Shown in pieces: positions 26,241 through 42,525 of a stretch of DNA of 64,000 nt. This DNA comes from Miscanthus floridulus (taxonomy: Eukaryota > Streptophyta > Magnoliopsida > Poales > Poaceae). The number at the start of each line of letters is the position of its first letter. The first letter of the stretch is position 1. The notes under the pieces were generated by a model, which saw only the letters and a program-made list of their open reading frames with translations, did not search any database and was not told the DNA's origin. The DNA is taken from assembly GCF_019320115.1 (NCBI RefSeq), contig NC_089591.1, forward strand, positions 57,970,078 through 58,034,077. Reading direction: 5' to 3'. Position numbers and translations under genes: made by a program.

Positions 26241-29200
26241 TCAGATCGGAATGAAGAACCTGCTCTCCATGCCCTCCCTGTCCTCCCACTCCAGTTTCTC
26301 CCACCATTCAACTGAACCGCACACCTGCTTCAGTTTCCCCCAGTTGTACGTGCTGCTCAGCGGGATGCTTCTCAGATTCGGGCAATCCTCCACCCGGATG
26401 GTCTCAAGGCTGGGAAAATTTCTTGGCTTGCAGATACTTCTCAGCATCTTGACATCAGTCAGCACGATTGATCTTAGGTTCAGGAACTCTGCATGCGTGT
26501 TGTCACCGCTATTGCACGCACTTTGACCATCATCAATCCACTTATCTTCCTGTTCTTCAGAAGGATGACCCAGCATTGTCTCTGACTCATCACCGCTATC
26601 TTCTTCAACGATCTTGAGCAACCCATCACAATTGGTTATGACAAGCCTCTCGAGCATTTCGAGTTTGAGGACCCATGTGATGTTCTTCAGCTTGTGGCAA
26701 CTCGAAATGGCCAATTTGCGGATGTGCCGAAAATGGTGGGGCGTTGGTGCAACAATAACGTTCTCCAGCACAGGAAGAACTGAGAGGGTCAGGAGCTCCA
26801 GGCCTGAAGTTGCCAGCTCAGCATCAGCAACCAGTGTGCTTAGATTATAGCACGACTCGACATACAGCTCCTCGAGGTGCACCAAGTGGTTGAGATCGGA
26901 GATTTTGAGCGAATGCATTTTTCTACAGTACTTGAGATTCAGACGAAATGTTGACTTTGCCAAAGGACTAGTCTTGTTCAGTTTCTTTAACACGTCCTCT
27001 GCATAAATAGTGATTCCAAGGAACATTAGTGCCTTCAGGGAATCCAGATTCAGGTCGTTGACATCACTAATACCATAGTGACTGCGAAAGAGATTAAGCA
27101 CTCTTAACTTGAGCAACTTTGAGCAGTTATTCAAGGTATCTTCGAGTTCAGCAGTCACACTGAGATCCAGATGCCTCAGCTCTTTTAATAACCACAGTCT
27201 CTCAGGTAATATCCTAATGTTTGTGTGTGACAAATTGAGATGCTGCAATGCAACCAATGTTTCACATTCTGGAAGTGATGTTATTGCAGTGTGAGAAAGA
27301 TCTAGCACTTTCAAAGAAGGCATAAACTTGAAAAATCCCGAACTCAGCTTGTTCAAATTTGGGTTATTCTGGATCAATAATGTGGTGAGCCTTCTGCATT
27401 TCGGTGAGAAAGAAAGCTCTTTGATGTCATTAGACATGATGGAGATCCTTGTAGCTTCTTTCCACTCCTGGTGATGGAGCACTATCCAAATTCATCCCTG
27501 CTTGAACGAGAAACTTTTGATCTGTCTTGTTAACTAACCAAAGCCCCATATGCCTGATTACATGATGCATTTTTACCTTTGATGACATTGAACTACTGGT
27601 CTGCAACAAGCATGCTGAAATAAGGCTCTGAATTATCTGATCACCCTTTTGACAATCATTGAGTAGCAAACCTTCAGCTAGCCAATAATCAACTAGTAGT
27701 TCCTTACTAATAGATCCGTATTCAGGGAACAGAGTGCAATACAGAAAGCACTGTTGTTGAGTGGATTTGAGCCTGTCATAGCTGTATTTCAGCCGATAAA
27801 ACATTTCATCCACATCTTCATTGTTCAACATATTGATGTCATTCGCGGCTGACATCCATTCTTTGGGTCCTTCCAAGCCTGCCACAGCAGTCCCGATGAC
27901 ATTGAGTGCGAGTGGCAGGCCTCCACAGCTTAAGAATATTTTCCTGGCGTGCTCCCGAACAACATTGTTGGGATTCAGGGATTTAACTGCTGCACAAGCC
28001 TCATTGCTCAGCTTGCTCAAGAACAGCTCCCAGGCAGCATCATTATCCAAAACCTGCATTTCAATTCGGCTCCTCTGTGCACCATCTGGAAGCATACTTC
28101 TTGGTAACGTGATGTCAGGATCAGCTTGCTTTCGCTCTTGGTGTCTGGAGTCGGGATACCGACATCCTCCAGTCGGAATTTCTTCCTTACATCATCAAGC
28201 AGCACTAGAAATCTCTTCCTGGTCAGTGCCTTCACCAAGAATTTGGCCCGTTTCTCAACTGTCTCTGATTCATTCCAAGGCAAATTAAGCCTATCAGAGA
28301 TAGTCTGCTGCATCTCCACTGTGTTCAGGGTCTCTGAATTGGATACTTCAATAAAGATAACAACCTGGAATACCCAATTTAAGGAAAGATATAAAATTAA
28401 TTGCAGTGCAAAAGTAATCTGTTGATATGATTGAAATACAAAATAGAAATCTTGATCCCCCACTCTGACAAGGTCATGTATACAATATAGAGAGATGAAA
28501 TATGAATGCTGACTAAAAATAGATAAAATCTCTGGAGAATAAGACAGTGTCATTATATTTTCTCCAATTGCATCTGTTCCAAAAAAAGTTTTTAGGCCTT
28601 GTTTAGTTGGCGAAATTTTTTTGGGAAATGGTACTGTAGCACTTTCGTTGTTATTTGGCAATTAGTGTCCAATCATAGTCTAATTAGGCTTAAAAGATTC
28701 GTCTCGTGAATTTCGTCTAAACTGTGTAATTAGTTTTATTTTTTATTTATATTTAATGCTTCATACATGCGTCCAAAGATTCGATGTGACGGGGAATCTT
28801 GAAAAATTTTGCAAAATTTTGGGAACTAAACAGGCACTTAGAGGAACCTTAAAAAACTTGTTACACACAAAACAGTCACATCCATTTCATGCGGTAAAAA
28901 ACGGCGGTGCAACTTTCTTCTTCCTGTCTGATAAGCATAGTTCATGTAAATACAAAATATTCATAGTTTACATTTGAAGCTGCAACATCTTCAGTTTGAA
29001 CTAGTACCCGTGAACAACATATTAGCTACTATACATGTGCCAGAAATGTTTGTCTATACAAGGACAACAGCAGTTCCCTCCCATAACTGAAAGTCTGAAA
29101 CTCAAAACTTTTGCAGTTTAATTTATGTTCGTTCTGCATACCATTCTGAATACACTACGAATGTAAGCACCATTAAATTCATCATTGAAGCAATCCTATA

Positions 29201-29896
29201 TATGCAATTCAAAAAAGGAAGACAAATAAGCAGATTCACATATATTCTGATGAGTAAATTGCAGCTTTGGAGGAAGCAAAATAGTACCTGATAGTTGTGA
29301 TCTTTCTTTTCGAGATGATTGTTGAAGGCGTGTAGGAGAGTCGTCTTTCCGATGCCTCCTTGACCCCACACACCAATTATGCTTGACTCGCCCTTCTCAA
29401 GCAAATCATGGACCCGAGCCAACATCGGCTCCAACCCAACGGTCTCGGTTTGGGATAACCGACTGACGGCCCTCGGCGGTGGCTTGAACCCAAATGTCCT
29501 GAACTGACTCCCTTCCTCGGTCAGTTTTTTCACCTCCTCCAGCGCCTCCACAACACGCTTGCCGATCGAGGCGCGGCGACGAGCGTGCACGGTGCACTGG
29601 CAGAGGCAAGAGAACCCCAACAAACTGGTGTAATCCTCATCGATGGTGTCCTGGCGAAGCTCATCGACGCGCTTGAGCCACACCTCCACCTGAGGATCAC
29701 AGACGTTCAGCTTGTCCTCCTCCGCCATGACTGCCGCCCTGACCGTCGTCTCGACGGCCCGCAGGCTGTCCCGGGCCTTTTCGAGGTCGCCCCAATTTGA
29801 CTTGATGCGAAGGAACGCGGCCATCCCCCGGCCCGCTGCCTCGAGCATGCCCGTGCTTTGCAGACATCCGAACAGGGGCTCCAGGCATTCAGCCAT
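26241..29896 (-). pseudogene. NLR-A, CC-NB-LRR resistance gene with two frameshifts
   Basis: Exon 1 (29896-29288) encodes MAECLEPLFGCL, a coiled-coil domain and the P-loop GVWGQGGIGKTTLL. Exon 2 (28364-26241) encodes the rest of NB-ARC and the LRRs. A 1-bp loss near 28082 (after CFQM) and a second shift near 27475 (before QEWKEATRISIM) break the frame. The paralogue NLR-B reads through both points. Recognisable motifs are LVLLDDVRKKF (kinase 2, with Arg where Trp is usual), CGGLPLALNVI, CFLYCTLFPEYG and KMHHVIRHMG (MHH in place of MHD). About ten LRRs follow, with LKVLDLSHTAI. It is either a recent pseudogene or contains assembly errors. It would otherwise be an intracellular effector sensor of the RPS2-like CNL group. 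Confidence 0.85.
28595..28837. mobile_element. Tourist-like MITE in the intron of NLR-A
   Basis: GGCCTTGTTTAGTT at the left is inverted against AACTAAACAGGC at the right, flanked by TTA duplications (28592-28594, 28838-28840). It contains the common grass MITE string AGATTCGTCTCGTGAATTTC. The element is 243 bp and non-coding. Confidence 0.88.
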
Positions 29897-29961
29897 CGGG
29901 GACGATGGTGAGCGTGCAGCAGGCGAACGAGGAATCTGCAAAAAAAAGGAGAGTTCTTTGA

Positions 29962-29970
29962 AGCTTATAA
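29962..29970 (-). promoter_or_regulatory. Candidate TATA box of NLR-A
   Basis: TTTATAAGC on the minus strand, about 70 bp upstream of the start codon. This is a weak call based on position alone. Confidence 0.3.
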
Positions 29971-32025
29971 AGGAAGAATATGCGGACGCTAGACGCCACG
30001 CGGTGCACGGCACGAATGGGGCAACGCGGCAGACGCTTTCGCAGATGGGGATTGGATTGGCATGATTCGGATATTGGGAAGAAAACGTCCACGCACGTTG
30101 TTCTGTCGGGTTTGGAGCTGTGAAAAGTCATCGACTATATGAGGAAGGAAAACCCCTGGTTTGGACAAGATCCACCGTGCCGAGGCCGGACGCAGGAGGC
30201 AGATCACACCCGGAGAGCCACTTTCCTCGTCAAAAAATACCAGAAGCGGAAGCAACGGCGGCTGAGTTGTGCCAGGCTTGAACAAGGGCCTGTGACTGTG
30301 TCTAAGGCGGCATGGCGGAGATGATCTCGAAGAGACAATCCATCAAACACCTTGCGTGCGCCGCCATTCCTCCCGCGCGCACAGCCAAAGCCTTACGTGC
30401 CGAGAAGTTGCGCCCGCGGGTTTGTGGACGCCTCATGAACTGGCACCCGGCGGTAGATGTTGTACAGGATAACAGGAACAATCATTTCCGCCAGAAGGCA
30501 GCTGGCAGCAGCTCCGTTGACTTGGAATTTCGTGGTCGAGAATCTAGCACTGGGCCGAGCAACTTGATCTTTTGAGATGGGAGACGACGACCTCGCCGTG
30601 AGGTAAGCTAGTGGCGCCTTCGCGGCGCCGCGCGGACGCGGTGCCGAGGTGCGGACCCGGTTGGCAGTAACATAACAGAACAGCTTAGCCGTCTTTCCCG
30701 ACAGGTGTCAGTCTATGGTTGGCTTGCCTACCAATCTTTTTTTTCCTGCCGTTCCATGACCAATTCCATCCGATTTTTGGTGTTCGTGGCAGCGCCAGTT
30801 TTGCTTCCCGGTGACCATGGCGGTGGCGGTGGCGGTGGCGGCGGCGGAGGGTGTGCGGGGCCGTCCAAGCGCACGGCCATCGCTGACTTCGTGGGTCGAC
30901 TCCGGTCTCCGTGCCGCCGGAGACCCGTCGCGGCAAGTTTATCCCCTCCATGTCTAGTGATCTCAATTGAGGTTTGCCTGTTTCTCCCTTATCTTCGTCC
31001 ACAGCATTTCATGAATTGTTTGCTGGTAAGTGGTAATCTATGGTGTCTCCATCGGTGGAGGCGTGGGAGAATCCGACTGAAGGTTGCAAGGTTAGCAGCG
31101 TGGGGGCAAACACGAATACGACTTCATTCTCTCATCAATTACAAATCACTATATATATTCCATCTAAACTGCCACGCCAGCAGCGCCTGTTCCATTTGAT
31201 TTATTTTCTGCAGAGTGTTGTTGGTGATCGGAGAAAGTGATTACACGATGGGAACAGTGTCCTGTGGAGAACAATTTGTGCATTGCTAGATGCAATGCAA
31301 GATAGAGAATGCTGCGTCCATGGACACCATCACGGTATGACACATTCCATAGATAACCCATTCTATCAAGCTGCTACCCATATTGTATCTTCAGAATGTG
31401 TCGTGAAATTTGTTATTTCCGAACAATAAGGTGGAACCTGATCTTTCATTGATTTCTAGCTAGGATGTTTTTTTTATAGAACATTAAGGAAGATTTGTGT
31501 GCTCTTTCCACATATGCAGTTGGTTCTCCACTTCTGTCCAGGAACAATTACCATTTCAAGGGAATTAAGGAGGTATGGGATACAATAATAGTTATTCTTG
31601 TTTTAGGTTGCTCTTTTTGAAGTTTTAGAGGATAACTGGATCTAGATGTGCAATGTATTTTTTTTAAAATATCATGTATCCGAAATTTACAACATAGTTA
31701 ATCAGCTCAATTGCCAGAAAACCTGCATGAATATGAGGGATAAGTGCATGGACATCTGAACAGATTTACATTATATACATTTGTACTACATCTACATGTA
31801 CAAATCTGTACAGTGTCTATGTAAAATATGTACAGTATTTACAGGTTGTGTACAAAATGTATACAATTTGTATTACATAATACAAATAGGCATATACAAA
31901 AGCCACTTATTTAGGACTTTGAACATATGGATCGAATAAGTAAGTTTACAGGTGGGCAATTAGATCTTGAACAGAAAAATTATCAGTAATGCGTGCAGTA
32001 CCTGTATTTGTTTTTCATGAGAATG
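29971..32025. other. Region between NLR-A and NLR-B, no gene assigned
   Basis: The proximal part (29971-30700) is GC-rich. A GGC/GGT trinucleotide run lies at about 30818-30850. The distal part is AT-rich, with recurrent TGTACA strings at 31780-31870. Open frames here (for example 30705-31199) have no family resemblance and depend on the GGC run. Confidence 0.5.
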
Positions 32026-35000
32026 CTAGTCTTCATCTTTGATTGGGATGAAATACTTATTCTCTATTGTCTCCTTGCCATTCCACTCTAGCTTCTTCCA
32101 CCAGTCATATGATCCACAAATCTGCTTTAGTTTTGGGCAGTCAGACATTTGACCCAGTGGAAGTGCTGTGAAACGTGGGCAACGCTCCACCCTAATAATC
32201 TCAAGACAAGGAAAGTCTCTTGGATTGCATATTGCCGTCAGCTTTGGCAGGTCTGTCAGAACCATTGCTCTCAGTTTTGGGAAGCCCACATGATGCACAC
32301 CCTTGATCTGCTCATTCTCTGTCTTGTTCTGATAGCCTTTTACATGTTCATTATATGCATCTTCTACCATGCAATGTATCTCCTGTTCTTCAGAGAAACC
32401 ATTTATTATCCCAGATCTCTGAACAATGTTGTGCTCAATCCCCCCTCTCCTGTTGTCCACCTTGTTGATTGTTTCTTGAACAACTTGCTCCAGTTCATTA
32501 CAATGGCTGATAGAAAGCTTCTCAAGTGCATCCAGCTTCAGAACCCAGGTGATGTCATGCAATTTATGGCAATGAGAGATTGTTATTTCTAGGAGGTTGC
32601 GGAAGTGATGAGGCGAAGACCCAACAAGAATAGTTTGGAGGGAAGGCAGTCTAGCAAGGGTGAGAATTTGCAGGCAGGAAGCTTTTCCCTTGTCAGGGTC
32701 AGCAATAAGTTGTATCAAGTCAAGACATGATTCAACATAGAGTTCTCGAAGTTGCACCATATGTGTGAAGTCTGATATTTGGATTGACTGCATCTGTTCA
32801 CAGTGCTTGAGGCTAAGACGCTGTGTTGACTTGGCTAGAGGATGTGTATTTGTCAGCTTCTTTAAGACATCCTCAGCATAGATTGTGATCCCAAGGAATT
32901 CCAGTTCCCTTAAGGAATCAATGTTCAGATCATTCACGTCGCGAATCCCATAATTGCTTCGGAAGAGGTTTAGCACCCTTAGCTTGTAAAGCTTGGAACA
33001 GTTATCTAAGGTCTCTTTCAGTGCCTTGGTAACACTTAAATCTAGATGTCTTAGTTTTTTGAGCATCCAGAAATCTTCAGGAAGTCTCTCAATGAATGTG
33101 TGAGACAAATTGAGAAACTTGAGCTTCGCCAATGTGCTACATAGAGGAAGTTCTTTAATTCTGGTGTGTGATAGATCAAGTACCTTCAAAGAGTACATGG
33201 ACTGGAAGAAGGTTGGACTTAGCTTGTCCAAGTTAGGATTATTTTGGACCAATAATGTTACAAGATCCTTGCATTCTGGTGAGATACCAAGGTCTCTTAT
33301 GTCATTGTACATGAGTGATATCCTTCTTGCTGTTCGCCACTCTCTGTGTGGTGGTGCCTTTTCCAAGTTCATTCCAGCCTTCACAACAATCTTTTGCTGC
33401 ACTGCAAGGGACAATCCCAGATGACGAATAATATGGTGCATTTTTACCTCTAAATCAGATCCACAGCTCTCCAATAAGCATGCTGAGAGCAAGCGATTGA
33501 TTATGCGATGACCTCTGTTGGGATCTGGAGGTATCAATTCTTCTGCCATCCAGTATTCCACAAGCTGATCTTTGCTAATTGAACCATATTCAGGGAAAAG
33601 GGTGCAATACAGGAAGCATTGCTGCTGTGTTTGTGTCAACTTATCATAACTATATTTCAGTTTATGGAACATTTCTGGGATTCCATCTATATCCTTGATG
33701 TCATGCTTGGTTGCTTGCATTGCCAAACTCCATTCACTTGGTGTTGTCAGCCCTGCCACAGCACTCGCTATCACCTTGAGTGCTAGTGGCAAACCACCGC
33801 AGCTTTGGACAATTGCATTAGCATGTTGTTTTACAGCATTGTTGGGGCCAGATGAATCAATGGCTGCAATTGCCTGAGTGCTCAAATTGCTTCGGAAGAG
33901 CTCCCATGCTGCCTCCTTCTCTAGGTACTCCATCTTGATCAAGCTCTGTTGAGCTCCCATTTGATAGCACACATCCACAGAACGTGATGTGAGAATTACT
34001 TTGCTTTTGCTCTCAGAATCAGGGGTAGGGATCCCAACATCTTCTAGTTGGAATTTGTTCCAGACATCATCCAATAAAATTACAAACTTCTTTCTTCTCA
34101 GCGCTTTCATTAAGAACCTCGCACGAGCTTCCTCTGTCTGTCTGTCATCCCATGGCAACCCAAGACGGTCTGTAATTGTACTCTGGATTGCTGCTTTGTT
34201 TAGAGTTTTAGAATTGGACACCTCAATCATGATCACCACCTATCAAAATTATTGTGGCAACAAAAAAGTATTAGGATACAGTTGAACTGCCCTCGGTAAA
34301 TTTTTAATTTTACGGGTATGAAGTGTGTTAGAGGGAGAGTTAATCTGCTGCTCAAGAAGTTAAAAAGGATATAAATTTACTATAAACAAAAGGAAAATTA
34401 TGCAAATTTAACCTACATCTGAGAAGTAAACGTCACAATGCATCTGTTTGTGATCTGAGAGCTGAATAAGTAATACTGATCATTTATCCGGACAACAGAC
34501 AATTAGCTCCCCTTGGCCAAGCTGCCCTCCAACTCTAGCAAGAGCGGGGACCCAAGGATTCGAACCTGGGTCGCTTGCTCCAAAGCTGGAGCAGCTAGCC
34601 ACCCAAACCTCCTTCCCGTCAGACAATAAACCCTACTTGAAAGATAAGTATTTATAGGTTTTATTTTTTGTAGAATGTGGACGCGATTGAGTTCAATCTT
34701 GAAATAATGCAAGGCTATAGAGCATATCCTCCCTATATCAGTATCTCTATATCTGATTTGCATGATTTAGACCATTCTAAAAGTTGTGTTGCCATACTCA
34801 CACAAGACTAATAATCATGTAAAGCTCAAGAGAGGCCTGCAGACTGCATAGGGCTTTGCATGGGGAAGGCAAAAAGCATCGAACATAAAACAAGAGAAAA
34901 ATCATGATTTACAAATTTTGTTGTAAATTGAAAAGGAGTAATTTGACTAGCGATGTAATCCGAGGGTCACTAAGCTAACTCCTTTTAGGAACAGATAAGA

Positions 35001-35696
35001 ATGTTTATTTAAATTTTCATGCTAAATTTAACTGACTAGTTTATTTGGATTTTGGAGAGCCTTGCATACCTGGTAATCCCTGCCACATGCTTTGAGCTCA
35101 TTGTTGAACGTGTTAAGGAGTGTCGTCTTTCCAACACCTCCTGGACCACAAACTCCGATGATGCTCACATTGGTGCTGTCACAATATTTCCCAAGATCCC
35201 TCAGGACTGGCTCGAAGCCAAATGTTTTCGTCCGTGGTCGCTCCTCGACAGAATCTGGCAAACGTTTGGATGCAAACGTATCAAATTGTTTCCCTTCTCT
35301 GATTAGCCTATCTACATCCTCCAACATCTCGGCGACACGTTTGCCAAGACAGTATCTTTTCCTAAGGCTTAGAGAAGAACTACATAAACAAGAGGATTGA
35401 AACAATTGATCAGATTCTTGGACGATGGGGTCGACTAGGACATGGAGGACCCTCGTTTGCCACAGGCTGACTTGAGGATGGCACTCGTTGAGGTTGTTGG
35501 TCTCAAGCGCAACTTGTCCTCGAACCACCTTCTCGACAGCTTGCAGGTCCTCCATGGCTTTTGTGAGGTCTCTGAGGTTGCGCTTGATGCAGGCGAAAGA
35601 TGAGACACCTCTTGCAGTGGCTGCAGGAACCCCTGCTTCATTGATGAAGCCACACACAGGCTGCAGAACAGCACATATCATGCTAGGATCAGCCAT
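32026..35696 (-). CDS. NLR-B, intact CC-NB-LRR disease-resistance protein
   Basis: Exon 1 (35696-35070) and exon 2 (34239-32026) join in phase 0 to give 946 residues. MADPSMICAV was chosen as the start. An in-frame ATG 12 codons upstream is possible. Domains: coiled coil to about residue 170; P-loop GPGGVGKTT at 184-192; kinase 2 FVILLDDVWNKF; RNBS-B SKVILTSRS; GLPL motif CGGLPLALKVI; RNBS-D CFLYCTLFPEYG; and KMHHIIRHLG in the MHD position. About a dozen LRRs follow, including LKVLDLSHTRI and LRHLDLSVTK. The intron lies at exactly the same codon as in NLR-A (after DYQ), so the genes are a tandem duplication. It probably acts as a cytosolic pathogen-effector receptor. No ligand can be inferred. 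Confidence 0.93.
34500..34625 (-). mobile_element. tRNA-derived SINE-like insertion in the NLR-B intron
   Basis: On the minus strand a perfect RNA polymerase III B box, GGTTCGAATCC, lies about 36 bp downstream of an A-box-like GTGGCTAGCTG. The GCAAGCGACCCAGGTTCGAA context is tRNA-like, but no full cloverleaf or anticodon arm can be built. The call is a SINE head rather than a tRNA gene. Limits are approximate. Confidence 0.55.
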
Positions 35697-35815
35697 GGAG
35701 TGGCAGCAGGGATGGCACAGGGAGGAGTTCAAGAAAGGAGAGGGAGCAGAGAGGTAAGCAAAATATGCTTGCGAGTTTAATTCTTAGTTTCTTCACTCGA
35801 ATTTAGTTGAGGCTC

Positions 35816-35826
35816 CTGTCTATTTA
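35816..35826 (-). promoter_or_regulatory. Candidate TATA box of NLR-B
   Basis: CTTAAATAGAC on the minus strand, about 125 bp upstream of the start codon. Positional evidence only. Confidence 0.3.
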
Positions 35827-36125
35827 AGGGTGGGACCAAGGGCAGGTGAAAAAGGTAGGGATAATCCTTCCACATTTGATTCCTGTGATCCACCGTCCAC
35901 GCTCCACGCAGTGGCTTGATTAAGCACGGGACCTGGGTTCTAATAATTTCCTTGAAGTTACAGGGCGCACAGTTTTTCCACATAGAGCATCATGTCTCCA
36001 AGGTGTGTGTGCGCTGAGGAACGGATGAAGTGTATAGTTGTGAATGCATTTCTTTTTTATGTGTATTATATAGCTTTGGGGATAAGTCTTGTATTTTGTG
36101 TCATTACAAAAATTAATAGCCTTCT

Positions 36126-36203
36126 AGAATTTGTATATTGCCCTTAATGAAATACACGCCTAAGCGCGTTCTCTAAAAAAAGAATTTGTATATTGCCTTT
36201 AAT
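36126..36203 (+). mobile_element. Ultra-short LINE 3'-tail insertion with its target duplication
   Basis: Direct repeats 36126-36148 and 36181-36203 match at 22 of 23 bases. They enclose GAAATACACGCCTAAGCG followed by TTCTCTAAAAAA, a LINE-like tail and A run. This is what a severely 5'-truncated target-primed insertion leaves. Confidence 0.75.
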
Positions 36204-36254
36204 AATAAGTCAATAGAAAGATGCCCTTCTCATCAAGTAGACGTGGTGTACAAG

Positions 36255-37210
36255 TATACACAACACACATGCCACTTGATTAAAAAAATAGGGGCTGGGA
36301 TCAAATGTTGTAGACACTATGTTTATCTTTTCTAATGCTTCACTTTGAGCATCAATTTCCTCCAGTATAGGTTCAAAGAATCGTGGCAACAGTTTGTGGA
36401 CCACATGGCTACATCGTGGCGACAGTTTTCAGCAAAAACTCTTGTTCTCTTTGCTTCACAGTTGGAAATTCGACCATACTCCCATTTAATTTGCTTAACA
36501 GTTAACACATATTGTTGTTTTGTTTTCATAAATTCATACCCCTCTTATCATATACCAGAAACCATGTCCAGGAACCAGGATCGCAGGACGCGTTCCTTGT
36601 TGGAGCAACGCACAGCATTTGCAGTTACAAAATCTGCCTGCAACATAGGCTGACGTAGTCAGTTTTGAATTTCTGATGCAGATACACACCAGAGCATCTA
36701 TATCCATTCATGTACCATCACATTGTTCGTGGTCTTAAGGGTACTGTCTGACTCATCAGGTACAACTGGCGTACACGCATCATACATGGCACTCAATTAA
36801 AAATTTGGCGGTTGGGATCAAAATAGACAGAGCATTGGATTTTCTAATACTTCACGTTGAACATCATTTCCTCTACAGGAGGTTTAGTCTTGTGGATCCA
36901 ATCAGATACTTTGGGATTACGACATTGTGGCGAAGAGATCGATTATATATTAACATACTTGTAAGACAACAAGTGTTACCAGAAAAAAAAATCTCCATCT
37001 TAAATAAATTAATTTTCTATTTGATGGTCTCACACTATCTTGCTGATTATTTCGCTTTACTTTGTAAGCAGGCCTGGGATTCTAGGACGCGTTTCTTCTT
37101 GCAACAATGCACGGTATTTGTAGCTCAGAAGCTACCGGCAAGCATAGGCTAACCTAGTCAGTTCTGATTCAGGTACACATCATAGCGTCTATCCAGTCAT
37201 GTACCATCAC
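36255..37210. repeat. Diverged tandem duplication (two units of about 0.45 kb) upstream of NLR-B
   Basis: Unit 1 (about 36255-36725) and unit 2 (about 36785-37210) share collinear blocks: TTTTCTAATGCTTCACTTTG / TTTTCTAATACTTCACGTTG, CATCGTGGCGA / CATTGTGGCGA, AGGACGCGTT, GCATAGGCT-type strings and CATGTACCATCAC. No convincing protein is encoded in either unit. Confidence 0.7.
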
Positions 37211-37509
37211 CATTGTACCGCCTGACTCAGATACATGCCATCTCAAGTTCTCACAGCCGTCTGCACTGGGTACTCCCGCATCTTTACTCAGAATTGAATG
37301 GGGTTGCTTGTGACAGTTTTTGTTTTTCAATCCCCATTGCAAAATTTGATGTATTGACTTTGAAGCTAGTGGGCAGTGGCGCTGTCATGCTGCTGCGATT
37401 CCTGCTAAACATTGTACACGAGTGGAAGAAACAAGCATGTTCCGTTTTATGAATGCACGGCGAGTCGGCGACCAAGCTCGTGGAAGTTACTCCTCGAACC
37501 TTCAGGAAT

Positions 37510-37612
37510 TCGTTTGGCTGTGGCTTATCGTAAACGATCGTAAATTTTTAGCCGGAACAGTATTTTTCTCTCACACAAACCAGCCACGATACGAACCGGT
37601 CAACCGAACAAG
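37510..37612. mobile_element. Short MITE of the CTCTCA-core family
   Basis: CGTTTGGCTGTGGCTTATCG at the left, the core CAGTATTTTTCTCTCACA in the middle and an inverted AACCGAACAAGCTGA end. It closely resembles the copy at 58236-58376. Confidence 0.65.
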
Positions 37613-38404
37613 CTGAGGTCACTAGCCCCAAACAGACCAGGGCGACCGGTGCCCCCTCCGGCCTCCGTCCCTCGAGAGCCCCAAGGCGTTTCTGGTCCAA
37701 GTGGAAGAGGCATCACCGCATCACTTGGCTCAGCGAGCGGGGAGCCTAACTGGAATTGTGCCTTCTGCACACTTTGTGAGCACAGTTCGTCAGAGGCCCC
37801 CTGGCGTCCGAGATGACAGACCGCCATGAAATTGCTGATGAGCGACGAGCTTACGTGCCATGGCGATGATCACCCCTGTTTGCCTCTCTGTTCTTCTACA
37901 TGGATGCAATGATAGGGCAACAAACTTAGCTACCATCAAACTTTTATTCGTTGTCTCACCGTCTCTTCTCTAGTACGGCCGGATCCACGTATTGTAGTCT
38001 CTTATACTACGTCTATCTATATAGGAAAAAGGATACGATTCTAGTTCTGTCCTTAGTCAGACTATCTAAAGTTTAACCAAGTCTGATGACACTTATTGGC
38101 AAATATGATGGATCTGATGACGAATCTGATGACAAATTGATGTACCAAAAAAGTCAAAGCGACTTGTGACTTGGAACGAAAGAAGTATCATATACCTTTT
38201 TTACTTGATACTATGCTAGAATTGTATTCCCTTCCAAACAGAGGAAGTATTAGTAGACCGGAGGGAAACATCTCATAAGTTAAATCATCTCTTTTATTTT
38301 GAAAAGAATATTTTTCAACATACAAATACTGGAGCTGCCTGCTCATAATACCCCCAGCACTCCATCGTCATCATCCAGAGTCCATGGCCCATTTCGTCAG
38401 TTCC
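37613..38404. other. 3' flank of the casein kinase gene, no gene recognised
   Basis: A GC-rich patch at 37620-37830 and AT-rich DNA to 38404. Nothing with family resemblance was found. Confidence 0.5.

Positions 38405-42525
<4,121 letters not shown>

Noticed and set aside
30576..30602. Possible first exon starting MGDDDLAV with a GTAAGC donor
   Set aside because: No second exon with a compatible acceptor and coding character could be found downstream.
30705..31199. Possible small secreted or membrane protein gene
   Set aside because: The frame depends on a GGC/GGT run and has no homologous-looking motif or supporting splice structure.
34500..34625. Possible tRNA gene on the minus strand
   Set aside because: The T-arm/B-box is perfect, but no acceptor or anticodon stem can be paired, so a SINE head fits better.
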